Positions 45,701 through 56,427 of a stretch of 64,000 nt of DNA are shown piece by piece (within the stretch, counting starts at the first letter, position 1; each line of letters begins with the position of its first letter). The notes beneath the pieces were generated by a model. That model ran no database searches. It was not told where the DNA came from and saw only the letters and a program-made list of their open reading frames with translations. The DNA is from Xylogone sp. PMI_703 (Eukaryota > Ascomycota > Leotiomycetes). Both the position numbers and the translations under genes were made by a program. Location: positions 7,564,001-7,628,000 of the forward strand of contig JAJTUQ010000001.1 in the NCBI GenBank assembly GCA_021399445.1. Reading direction: 5' to 3'.

Positions 45701-47625
45701 GGGTGCGATTGCTAGGTGCTGGGGAAGCAGGGGCCTTGAAACTCTCGACATCTAGAGCCTCACCATCAGGTCTCTTGATCTGGATAGCTTTATTTACTCG
45801 AGTTGGGATGGTGAATGTAGTTGATGCGCCACTAAGAGGCTTAGACTGAGGTGTATGCGTATGAGGAACAGGAGCGGAAGGAGGTTGAGCTTGGCCCATG
45901 CTTGAAGCAGGTCTATGTTCAGACATCTGGGACGAGTTCCGTGACATGGGTTGAGCTTGAGCGTATTGGCCTGCGATATAACCAGCCTGCTGAAAGCCAC
46001 CTTGGGGGGGTTGCTGGGGTCCGTTCATATATTGTATCTGGGGGTACATGTATGGGCCTGGTTGCATGGGCATGGGCATACGGTTATCGAAGCCCTGAGG
46101 TGGATAACCTGCAAAATTCTGTCTCGAAGTTAGAAACTGATCAAAATTGCCACTCTCGGGCGAGAAATCTATCTTTGAAATTGGAAGAGGTAGAGAGAAG
46201 GGGAGAGCAGGGGGAAGTGGAGGAAGTGTGAAAGGGGTTTGATCAAAAGGCTGATGCCCGGAGTTTGCTTGTACTGGTGCACTATCATTCGCAGGCTGCG
46301 TATAATGACCATTTTGTAGACACTCCGACTGCATCAACCCTTTCTTCACAACAAACTGTCTGTTGATAGGCTGCAATGGCATTGGCTCATTAGCGCCATA
46401 AGTATGACCGAAGAGCTCCCTTGTAGATCCTTTTGGTCGATTGTGGTTTGAGAACTTCTCATTCCTATATTTGTTGCTCTTGTTGCGTATCTTATGATTT
46501 GAAGTTGACTGGGTTTTTGAAGTAAAAGGGTGATGTACTTGTGGTGGTGGCATATGTGGGTTGTAATAATTTGCATATTGGGGTGGGGTTGGCATCGGTA
46601 TCGCCGCACTCATATTTGGAGTGCCCGGAATCGAGTTCGACATAGCTGGGCTACGAGCGGTTTGGTGGGGTGAATTTGGATACGGGCGTGCTTGACCCTG
46701 GAACTGCGTTGGCATACCGCCCCGTCCTTGGTTACCGTTGCCTCTGAAAGGCGGGCCTGCAGGGGGGTAGCCCATCTGTTGCTGGTATTGCGGGTTGTAT
46801 CCACCACGTCCCCGGCCTCCTTGCAGAGGATAGCCACCACGTCCTTGGCTACCAGGTCCCTGGTTACTCATATCACTCTGTACAGATTGCGAGGATTCCC
46901 TACGAAGGTGACCTGCTTGGTTACCAGGCGTCAATGGTCCTTGTGAACTAGATGCTTGTCTCATATGACGCTACATTATTAGTTAGCCGGTACTCTTAGA
47001 CTTGCAGAATGAACATGCAGAAACTCACATCGCCGTCACCACCAAGACTGCCGAATGTTGGCACACCATTTCCTTGCTGGGCAAGGCCAGAAGGTGGGCG
47101 TCCGCCGCTTGCGGACGGCTGAGGAATAGGAGAAGGTGATTGTGCCGGCGAGGTTACTCTAGGATTGCTTGGGATGGGGATTGGGGCAGAAGCTGGCTGA
47201 ACAATCTGTGCAGGAGTGCTTCTTGGAGTCGTAGACTCCGTTATGGATCCAAACTGAATTCCTCCCTTGGAGCCTCCGACGGGACCACCGTTTGCGACTA
47301 TAGTCACAGAACTTTTACGGCTATGTGCCGCAGAACCGTTAGTTGCAGAGCTGCTGTGGACGATAGCAGGTGCAGCCACAGCCGGTACAGCAGGAGATAT
47401 CGATGGTCTGCCGTTCACTGGCGAGATGGATGCAGACTTCCCATGTTGCTGTACCGGCACAGACCCTCCGACAGCCACGGCGGGGGATGGAGTTGAGCCC
47501 GTCGCGATGGGTGGCGACGAGACTGCCTTTTTTGCCGTAGAAGCGTACGACGGGGTCGACTGTGCTGCACTAGAGGTGTTTGAGGCCTGAGCTGGGATTT
47601 GTGATTGTTGAGACACAGAAGTCAT
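42740..47625 (-). CDS. eif4g: eIF4G, scaffold of the cap-binding complex eIF4F
   Basis: Bridges eIF4E, eIF4A and poly(A)-binding protein during translation initiation. Exons: 47625-47029, 46970-43374, 43319-42931, 42872-42740; 1571 aa. The N-terminus is Ser/Thr/Ala/Pro-rich; next come RGG/QQ-rich segments and a long Ala/Glu/Lys/Arg helical repeat (encoded about 45150-45600). An eIF4E-binding-type motif lies in the FKYDKEFLLQFQ segment (Y-x4-L-L). The MIF4G domain follows (about residues 1130-1380; MVQRKVKAALNKMTPEKFD onward), then a basic Ser/Arg/Gly tail. Within exon 2 a stop-free 420-nt stretch (46119-46538) has splice-site-like ends, so the true protein may be 140 residues shorter. Confidence 0.94.
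46119..46538 (-). other. possible in-frame intron (exitron) inside eIF4G exon 2
   Basis: Begins GTACAT after a PPPQ codon string. It ends with TTTCTAAC, six bases, then GACAG, a good branch site and 3' splice site. It is exactly 420 nt (140 codons) with no stop in frame. Removing it joins MPPPQ directly to NFAGYPPQGFD. The encoded residues (about 344-483) are Lys/Asn-rich, unlike the flanking Gln/Pro/Gly-rich protein. Confidence 0.5.
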
Positions 47626-50163
47626 AGGGTGGATAGTGTCGAGAGGCGACGTCGTATTATTGCGTGTTTGTGGATAAGCGGAAAGATTTTTGTGACGTTA
47701 TCGCGACGAACTCGGTGTGCCCTGTGCAAAGAATGGGTCAGATATCGAACCTGACCTCTGCTGAGAAGGCAAAAAACTGACGGAGTGGAGTTTTTAGGTG
47801 AGTTGGTCGAATTTAATCGCTTCCCTCAGTACAAGACAAAAAAACTCTCAAAGGTGAATAGCAAGTCGTGAATAAATCAAGGAATGACTGTCGCAGCCAC
47901 CAACTAAGAGGGAGACTGTCAAAGATCGTGCCGTTCTAACAAAGCGTAGATAGGCGTATTCGTCCTGCCGCGATCTGATCTCCTACGGAATAGAAGATGA
48001 CGCCGGCGGAGTTGATTTCGAGATGAGGTGGAATTTAATTCCTGGTGTTGCAGAAAGCGTGTGGAAAGGAACGAAATCGAGAATTTGCGTCTGGTGCAGG
48101 AAATAATAATTTGATTTCTCGCTAAGCAGGGCGCGCCCAGCAACACCCACGCACGGAAGTGGTCGGGGATAAGGTGGAGGTTGCCCAAGCGTGCTTTGGC
48201 AAGTACTGAAGTACATTTTTGGCCACAAAGACGGGATCGAATCTTTCGAACGTTCGATCATCATTGCGGAAACAAATGATATGGGGGCTCGGAGGGGAAG
48301 TCACTCCACGTCAGGACGGTTGACTTCGTAGCATGACTGTGATGAGGTTTTGCACCACGTCCTTGACCCTCGCCGCCGAGGAAATCGCACAACACCATCC
48401 ACCCTATCCACCCATCCACCTAGACTACCGCATATTTCTTCCACATTGCTTATTTCGGCCATGGCATGTTAGGCCCGAATTAGATATAAAATTGCAGTTA
48501 TCGGCTGTTGAGTTAGCGAGCTATTAGTCCTGACTATGCGCATTGACTATATTATATATGTTACCCAAAGATAAGGCCATCAACAGCAACATCAACGTGA
48601 GGCGTCTGGTGCCAGTCTCTTTGAATATGAGGGCATACAAATAAGAAGTCATATCCCGGAGCCATTTTCTGCTTCCATCAGCTTCTATTTCTCAGGTTAT
48701 ATTCTGCTGGGATTTTGTGATTCCGTCCCGTCATCTGGAGCGTCGTATTTTCCTTCATTGATTCTTCCTTATCTACCGGTACTTGCTTATCTGAAGAAGC
48801 TATTAGTGCGTCTCTTCTAGATAGCAACCACCATCCTTACAAAACATTATTTCTCAAAGCAACACGAATAAAATAGCTTTTTCAAGACTTCTTTCATGTT
48901 ATGAAATCTTCCATCAGAAGATTCCTTCTTTGTCTCGGAATCAATAGAATCAAGATAGTTTGTACAACCCAGATCAGCTCTAGACTCAATTCCCAATTGT
49001 GGATGTTTATCGCCGAGAATGACTGTCGAAAAAAAAGATGTTCTAAATATCAAACACGTAACCACCGTGGCTCACCTGCAAGGGGAGGTGAGTGTTGCAT
49101 TTGCGTCTCCGCTCTCAGACGATGTCTCAGTTCCCCTTAACGCACATTGTCGATCATCCATGCGATTAAGATGTCATAGCCATTGTTCGTCAAGCTGTTA
49201 GGAGATACAATTGATATTCTGAACAAGATGCTCTGTCTTGACAAACTTCAAAGAAACACTATAAACTTTAATCCCATCAGTAATTCTCTTTGTTTTAGTA
49301 AGTTGTCTTAAAGAGTCCTTTAGATCACGTTCTTGAACAGACACTTCATGGTCCCTAGCGGGTAATTGCTTTTTACACAGCAGCATATAAAATGGGATTA
49401 TAAAATATAGAACTTTCAAGGCAGAAATTTCATTGAGTGACGCTGAGCCAGTCTGCTTTTTGTATCGGGGACGGCGAACAGAGAACGAATTTGACGGGGG
49501 GCCTGCAGTAATGGAGTTACTGTATTTGCTGGCTATATCAATGACTCGTATTGGCTGATCTGGCTTCCCTGTGTGGCTCAATATACGAATGCAAATCCTC
49601 GTCCAGTTAGACGGAGGTGGCTGACATGATCCTTGAATTCACGAGCTTCACATGCCTCCTGCTGATTATCTTTCAACAATTGCACATAGAAAAACCTCTT
49701 CTATCCCGTGATATAATTATCTTGAATTGCCTGTTCATAAGAGTTAATATGTGACATACTTATATGAATTTAGTTCATAAATAACAAAGATTAAATCATG
49801 TCTACAAAATACCCTTATCTCAGTCCTAATTCATAACAACATTGCATCAAAATAGCAAGCAAGTAAACAATGCTCATTATCCGGTAACGCCTGATTAAAC
49901 TCAAGTGACCTTAACAGTACCGCATGCAGAACGACCTATCCTGGTATACAAGGTATCTTCATAAAAACACGCTCAATGATCCCTCCGCTTGGCGGATGTT
50001 GCCAATATATATAACCCATAAGGTAGAAAGGATAATGCAAAAGCTAAGACCGGCTAGTCAGAGGACAGCACACCCAGAAGAACCGTGATCCCTTATCCGC
50101 AATGCAAGTCAGTTTTATATTCTGAGGTAGAAAGTACAGTAGTGAGAGCAAGCTTAGAGAACC
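47626..50163. other. gene-poor 2.5-kb region upstream of eIF4G
   Basis: The left part (47626-48300) should hold the eIF4G promoter and leader. The rest is mostly AT-rich with only short frames. On the minus strand around 49198-49690 two neighbouring open stretches without a usable ATG look mildly protein-like, but I could not link them to a family. Confidence 0.5.
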
Positions 50164-51861
50164 CTACCATCCTTGAGATTCGATCCTCAAAATCCATCTT
50201 GAACACATCTTCAGTCTTTCTCTTACACTTGTTGTCTGCAACAATTCATACTTCTCAGAATCTGGTATGGGAAGAACACTAGCAAACCACCATGGAAACA
50301 GCGCGGGGTCAGTAGGACAATCACCGAAAGGCAAAACTTCTCTTCGATATAACCATGGGGCACGCTGTTCCTTCATCTTCTTCACAAATGCTGTACCAAA
50401 ATCCATTAACCCCTGAGTCGGCATGCTATCAATATCATTCATGGTAAGCTGTACAGTATGATCTCCCAGTGGATTTTCATGAGGTGGGATGTTGAAATTA
50501 TCATCCACCAGAGCAGTTTGTTGATTTGTCTGAGCTGTAGACGTAGTTTCAGCTGTTTCGGCCGCTTCTAAGGATTCTTCTGCTGCTAGACTAATGTCAT
50601 CTAGTCGTTCGACCTTGCCAACGAGATAGCCATCAAGAATACTATGTTGGGTAACCTTGAACCGGGAGACTCCAACAGTTTCAATCAAGCTACGGCCGTC
50701 AGGTAAGAGATGCATGGATACAATACGGAGGATTGTCCCATATTGACAGAAAGGTACAACACCTAATTCCCCTTGGACCTCACGGGATGAGTTGTACGGT
50801 AACATCCCAAATTTGCGATCCCCGCTTTCCATCGCACGTCGTATCATAAGTCGATATCTCGGCTCAAAAATGTGCAGAAAAGTTGGCATTGATGGGAAAG
50901 CTAGCATGCATACAAATAGAGGGGTATCAAATTCCCCCATTCCAACGGCATCCTCTGTTTTTGCCACTTGCATTCGTGATACAAGGTCGTCTGGAAACAG
51001 ACCACCAAGTAGTTTGGTCAAGAATGCGTTTGCAGGAGTCTGGGAGCTCATCGGTGGTGGTATTGCCAGTCGCCGGCGACACACTGGGCAGAGATTTGAG
51101 TTGTCGAGGACACGCTGCAGGCATTTTCGACAGAAGGTATGTCCGCAATTTGTAGTAACGGGATCTAAAAAGAGCGCATAGCATACTTGACAGTCCAACT
51201 CCGGTCTCATGATCTCTTTCAAGCCTTCTAGGAGAGATTTGTCCAGAAAATCAGCAGCTTCAGGGGTTGGTGATAAGCTGTCGAAGATGACCTCTGCATC
51301 ATGTACCAGTTCCCCAATCTCTGCCATAGTATATGCGGCTGCCAGCCGACCCCCAGGATATACTTTTGTCCTGGGTTCCTTATCCTGCAATGAAGATATT
51401 CCCGCTACGGCCCAGCTGTCCCTTTCTTCGACTTTCACCAGGACTTGGGAAGCATCTGACGAATTTCTGAATGCATCAAACCTCATTCGAACCACCTCCA
51501 TTATCTTGTTCAGCCCTACATCTACGCTGCAATCAGCCTCAGCGTGTTCCTCACCACAAGCTACAAACGGGCATCTAAAACCTTGTAGCCTATCAGGAAT
51601 GGCTGGATAAGATATATTGTGCCTTGGTTGTAATGCAGGGGTGCATTTCTTACACAATGTGTTCCCGCATGGTAGCGTTACCGGTTCATGGAAAGGAAGA
51701 GAACATTGCGAACATTGAACCAGCCTGATTATATCTCGGGCATCTTGTATAGGATCCAGTGTCCGGCCAGACGCATTGTTACTGGTAGAGGTGGCTGGGG
51801 CAGGCCGAGGAGTAGCTGACTCGAGGGATGAAGCTGTATTGTCGAAGGGTTGAGAGGACAT
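50164..51861 (-). CDS. RING-finger and LON-domain protein (LONRF-like E3 ligase candidate)
   Basis: Single exon, 565 aa; the frame is open three codons further upstream but 51861 is the first ATG. Two zinc modules are visible. The first is a RING-like CSQCSLPFHEPVTLPCGNTL followed by CKKC (about residues 50-75), with further Cys pairs to about 111. The second is a canonical C3HC4 RING, CQVCYALFLDPVTTNCGHTF followed by CRKC and CPVC (about 225-261). The C-terminal half is a LON substrate-binding domain (PLFVCMLAFPSMP, FEPRYRLMIRRAM, then GTILRIVSMHLLPDGRS and VERLDDI). This architecture matches LONRF proteins, cytosolic or nuclear ubiquitin ligases that bind misfolded substrates. No protease or ATPase domain is present. 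Partners are unknown. Confidence 0.9.
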   Translation of the reverse strand: MSSQPFDNTASSLESATPRPAPATSTSNNASGRTLDPIQDARDIIRLVQCSQCSLPFHEPVTLPCGNTLCKKCTPALQPRHNISYPAIPDRLQGFRCPFVACGEEHAEADCSVDVGLNKIMEVVRMRFDAFRNSSDASQVLVKVEERDSWAVAGISSLQDKEPRTKVYPGGRLAAAYTMAEIGELVHDAEVIFDSLSPTPEAADFLDKSLLEGLKEIMRPELDCQVCYALFLDPVTTNCGHTFCRKCLQRVLDNSNLCPVCRRRLAIPPPMSSQTPANAFLTKLLGGLFPDDLVSRMQVAKTEDAVGMGEFDTPLFVCMLAFPSMPTFLHIFEPRYRLMIRRAMESGDRKFGMLPYNSSREVQGELGVVPFCQYGTILRIVSMHLLPDGRSLIETVGVSRFKVTQHSILDGYLVGKVERLDDISLAAEESLEAAETAETTSTAQTNQQTALVDDNFNIPPHENPLGDHTVQLTMNDIDSMPTQGLMDFGTAFVKKMKEQRAPWLYRREVLPFGDCPTDPALFPWWFASVLPIPDSEKYELLQTTSVRERLKMCSRWILRIESQGW

Positions 51862-52692
51862 CCAAAACACTCGTTATGGTGGGGCTGTTGAAGCAGTCCC
51901 ACACAGAATCATTAAATGGTGCAAACCCCTGTGGGTTGTACTCAGTATTCTGTATATACTTGACTAGTGCGAGGAGTAGCCGAAGGTATTTGGGGCAAAG
52001 ATATAACCACTGTGGATTGACGAAAGGTGAGCGCACAGTTAGAGACAACAACAGAAGGAGGATGACAATTAGCAAAGCAGTAATTCGGTAACGGTATCAA
52101 ATGTTCATCTTTGAATACAAACTCTGCGAGGAACAGACGATTGGCGAGCGCACGAAGAGTAGAAGGTGATGTTGACTGGGTCGGTGAGAAACGATAGTTA
52201 TCACCGATCGCTGACCACTTCCGTGGTGGGAATGATGCGATCATTACGGGATCCAGGGACGCTTTAGCGAGATCCACTACATGGGTCGCCGATAGACGGA
52301 CTCTGGCAGGCCACAGGTAGGCCGGACCAGCATCTCGGTGGCTGCGGGGTAGCACTAAAATCTGGAGACGTCAGTGCTAGCCATGGCAGGAGAGGAGACA
52401 TCAAATCTACAGATATACTTCAATTGGCGTAATTGTTGGTGCAATTATTTCATTTATTCATTATCCGAGCTCTTTCTAAAGCTAGTCAATCTTTACTACT
52501 TAGCATATAGGATAATGGCATTTTAGAAGCAAAGAAAATATCTCCAGCATGCAGAGTAAATCCCTCCATTCCTTTCTGTGCAGTTCCATTCAATATCCTC
52601 CGAAATCTGGACTAGAAGAAGCATTCCCTTGGCTTCGCATACCTCTAGCAATAGGTATGCCAGTCCAGTTCATCGTCCTCACTGCGGTGCCA
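51862..52692. other. intergenic, RING-LON promoter and F-box-like gene 3' end
   Basis: No gene supported. A minus-strand frame (51942-52355) lacks family features and a matching exon partner. Confidence 0.45.
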
Positions 52693-54121
52693 CTATTGTG
52701 ATTTTGCTTCATTGGTGTTTATCATAGCCTCAAGCTCCTTGACAAACATTGCAAGCACTTGCCTCTGCATACTTGTTTCTGCTCCTGCACCTGTTTTCCA
52801 TATCTCTACCACAGCTTCCTTTCCATATGCATCTCTGTTATCTCGGTAGAACTGCATGATAGCTGGGTGGTTATGGGGCACGTTCATGATAGAGACCTCC
52901 TCCCAGAAGCGTTCCATAGGTAGGTTATTTTTCCAATTCCAGCAGAATCGAATGTCTTTCATATAGATTGGCTGGCAATCGATTTGAAATTCAACACTCT
53001 CGGCGCCTTCAATAGATGTGCATTCCCTGGACGCAAGAATTCGTTCAACACGCCAAGCCAATGTGCCCTCCATATCGTATTTAGAGAGAACCTTCTTAGG
53101 TAGTGTACCGTCCGTGGCCACATCTTTGAAGCTTCGTGTTTGTAAGCGTGTCCGGCTGGGTATTGAGGTTGGCTTTCTGTCCTCCTCAAGTCTACCATCC
53201 CCATCTATATCTAGATTGGCAATTCTTTGAGCGCTTTTGAATTTGCTTATGGAGTATTTGAGGCACTTGGGCTTCTCCATTTCCTCTCGAAGAACCCTCT
53301 CTATACCTTCAAAGAAGTCAGGCATTGGGGAGCCACGTTCTGCCAAGATTTCTAGACTCTTTAAGCCTCTAACCAGCTTTAGGAGTTCTTGACCACAACG
53401 GATGTTAGTACTTCCTTTTCGCAGACGCAAATACATCTCAAACCAAGAATTATCCGGCAAGTATAGAGAAAGATGTCTAAGATTTTCGCAGCGATTCATT
53501 GCCGTGAACAATTCTGGCATTTTTGGTTCATAGGGACTCCAGAAAGCTGAGATGGAGCGGATAGCCTCAAGCCGATTGTTTGTGATAGCTATGAGATAAG
53601 CAATGGTGTTTTTTGCGTCTTCGTTAAACTTAAAATGATTCACTTTATAGAAGACATGGCGACCGGCCACTTCTTGGTAGATTCTTTTACAAACCATAGA
53701 CAGCTGTACCGCTACCAATGGAGGAGCATTGGAGACATTTATCTGCATTTCACGACCCCTGTCTTCAATTTGCTTGGGGGACCAGATAAATTTGTTCGAT
53801 CTGGGGCACAACTGTCGAGGCTCAATAGGACTTGGTACAGAAACAGCGTACTCCCAAATCTGCTCTCTGACTTCCCATGGTAGGCTGAGAAGGGGGCATC
53901 GATTATTTGCCTACTATAAGTCAGCTTACTTATGTTACACTCCATATTCATTAATACATATACCGCATATACTACTTCCATGTCATGGTCCAGTTGTTGT
54001 GTAGAGTCCTTGAAGCCTCGTTAGTATTTACTGGTGAGTAGCATCGTCAAAGCATCGTTACCTCAATATTCGTATCTCCAGACTGATGCTGAAGCTCAGC
54101 GCTGGAAACGTTATTCTCCAT
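52693..54121 (-). CDS. F-box-like fungal protein of unknown function
   Basis: Proposed exons: 54121-54062, 54008 to about 53973, and 53910-52693; about 436-440 aa. The donor of exon 2 is uncertain (53964, 53973 or 53976; all in phase). The third exon opens with LLSLPWEVREQIWEYAVSVP, the F-box-like 'LP.E.R..IW.YA' motif common in many Pezizomycotina proteins of unknown role. A CPRSNKFIW segment, a VCKRIYQEVAGRHVFYKVN helix and an LRR-like region (NLRHLSLYLPDN) follow. Such motifs usually recruit Skp1 in SCF ubiquitin ligases, but the target is unknown. The family is rapidly evolving and often lineage-restricted. Confidence 0.72.
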
Positions 54122-54699
54122 ATCGAGAAATCGGATACTCGAAGGGCTTTATTGCCCAATAGTCGTATTAGTCTAAAGTTATTCTTCCATGATAGACTAG
54201 TAAGATGCTGAAGAATATCGAATTCTCTGGTGTTAATGCTTCAAAGAACAAACTTGCCTAATTCTTTGGCAGCACAATTTTGATAAAGAAAGTAGGTTTC
54301 ATGTTATAGATATTCTTCTGAAGTGAATAAGAGTTAAACTCGGTCTCGAGTTAGCGTGGATATACAAAAGAACGCTTTCCAGATGTATCTGTTGAAGCCA
54401 GGCGAATAGATGCTCCATCACGGGACCAGATATTTCTCCTACAGTCAATAAATATTCTTCAAACAGAGGGGAGGGAAGTAAAAGTTCCAACAGGATCTCA
54501 TAAGTTTTAATGCAGAGTCTGTTTATGTTTATATTTCTAGAAGTTCCTAGCAAAATATTGCTCTGCCGTGCTATTAACTTTGGCAATTGAGGCCTTATCT
54601 ACCAGTAATGATCACCCTCGTCCCCTGAAGTGCTGTAATGGTTCTTCTGATTAGTTCAGTAGTCAGTTTACTCCTCACGGCACACATGCCACTATTCCT
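54122..54699. other. intergenic between F-box-like and deaminase genes
   Basis: About 580 bp of AT-rich sequence. A minus-strand frame (54299-54586) shows no supported features. Confidence 0.45.
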
Positions 54700-55609
54700 T
54701 CAAAGTTCTTTCATATTCCTCTGCTCCTTACTCTCATCTTCAAGGCTATTCAGTGGTTCACAAGTCTCTCCTCCTTTACTTCTCACACAACCCTCGGGGC
54801 ATCTGGCGTCTTTCTGATATTGCCAACCGAAGTACACGTCGGTCTCATTAGCTAAGATCCCTCCAACTACTCTAGGAGTGCCCGGCAAATCAATACTCTT
54901 CCGGATTATATCCTCGGATGAAATATGAATCTGAGTGAAGCCCTGGGTCACTAGGGTAGAGATACTTGTTCCATATATATACTCAGCAAATCCAGCCCAG
55001 CGGATCGCAGACGCACACTACAATAAATGTTAGAAGTCTGATTAAGAGGTTTTCTAGCAAAACTTCATAAAAGAGTTAGGCAATACCATTGGGCAGCTTT
55101 CTGCATTAGTGTAAAGGCTTAGTTTGGAGTAAGCCTTCATGGCCTCAAACGGACTAAGTTTATAAGGCCCAGTAGGATCAGTGAGAACTTTCGAACAATT
55201 GGTAATTGCTGCCATTTCTCCTACAAATGGTAGTTTAGTCTGGGTATAGCAGTGTGGCAAAGATATCTGAGAATTGCTACCAACCGTGCATTGTAGGATC
55301 TCCAGTTGTAGCCATTGAATTGGCCCCTATGCATACCAATGTTCCTTTAGGATCTGAACTAGTATCTGTGTGGTTGACTATTACAGTACCGAATGCCTGG
55401 AATGGGCATGGAGAAATAAGTTCCGATAATGCTTGGTTTGCCATCCTCATCCAATACGCCCGCGTACTGTACGGTACAGGATCGGAGGATAAATCATCAG
55501 TTGCGGAGAACTTGACCTCGTGTTGATGGTTTCCATGATGCTTATCAGCTTTCGTAAAAGGTATGATCACGAGGAAGATGAGACTGAGGAGAGAGGCTGG
55601 GAACTTCAT
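54700..55609 (-). CDS. predicted secreted cytidine/guanine deaminase-like zinc enzyme
   Basis: Exons 55609-55285, 55220-55087, 55017-54700; 258 aa, phases closing. The first 21 residues are a clear signal peptide (MKFPASLLSLIFLVIIPFTKA), followed by a His-rich mature N-terminus (DKHHGNHQHE). The CMP/dCMP deaminase fold is complete: PFQAFGTVIV strand, then GANSMATTGDPTMHGEMAAI with the zinc His (about 108) and catalytic Glu (about 110). YTNAESCPMCASAIRWAG carries zinc Cys 151 and 154, and GTSIST follows. The HGE and CPMC motifs point to the guanine deaminase/TadA-like branch. No membrane anchor or clear ER-retention tetrapeptide (it ends MKEL). Cytosolic relatives are common; a secreted form is unusual. 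Substrate is unknown. Confidence 0.85.
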
Positions 55610-56427
55610 TTTGAAGATTATGCTATGAGAAGTAGAGAGAACCAAATGGTCGACGAGTACACGTTGAAATAATTATATTTTGTTTTCTTATCGTTCATTG
55701 GTACTGACCACAATAACGCGGCTAGTTTGATTAGCAATTTGAGAAGGTCATAAAGATCGCTTGTCCCGTTATCTGCGAATCGAAATTGGAGATTTACTCA
55801 TCGATGTTAGAAAAAAGATAGAAATACCTACTCTTTAGTATACACCTAGTCTCTAGCTTCGACCTATCCCCAGATGATAATATTATCGCTATCAATGAAT
55901 GCTCAGTAGATAATTTACAATATGTACCATCACGTCAAATTTACTGATGGAAACTAGATACGCAAAAATGGGGGTATATCTTGGTGGAATAAATGTGTCT
56001 TTAGGAACACATTTGTTAGAAAGGAAAGACAGACTGTTATCTCCTGGTTTCATCATTAACAACCGGTGACGATCGCCTCATTTCCCCATTATATTTTACA
56101 ACTACTAATATAGATTTCTTCGAAGCACTTTTGCTTCTGCAACACTAATAAATTGTGAATTTCGCAGGGGAAGAGCCAACAAGACGATGCTGCTGATCTG
56201 GCTGCATTGAGATACCAGTGAAATGCTAACTGATAGGCCTTGAGAGATACTCTAGGAAACGTAACAACATAATGGCTGGTCCTATACCCCATCTAGTTAC
56301 CCTCTCTAGGCATCGAGAGCCATTATATTGATTAAAGATGAGCAACTTTCTCCTCATCTCTGTCTGACTTCTGGAATGGCGTGCTGCCGTTATGATACAC
56401 CCTCAGGATAACCTGAGTCTGCAATTA
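55610..56427. other. intergenic, deaminase promoter and THOC1-GUK 3' end
   Basis: About 0.8 kb of AT-rich sequence. Only short frames (for example 56089-56292 on the minus strand) without recognisable features. Confidence 0.5.

Noticed and set aside
47626..50163. Transposon or RIP-degraded repeat in the gene-poor region
   Set aside because: No transposase/reverse-transcriptase-like frame, terminal repeat or extreme AT tract was seen, and repeat content cannot be tested without genome comparison.
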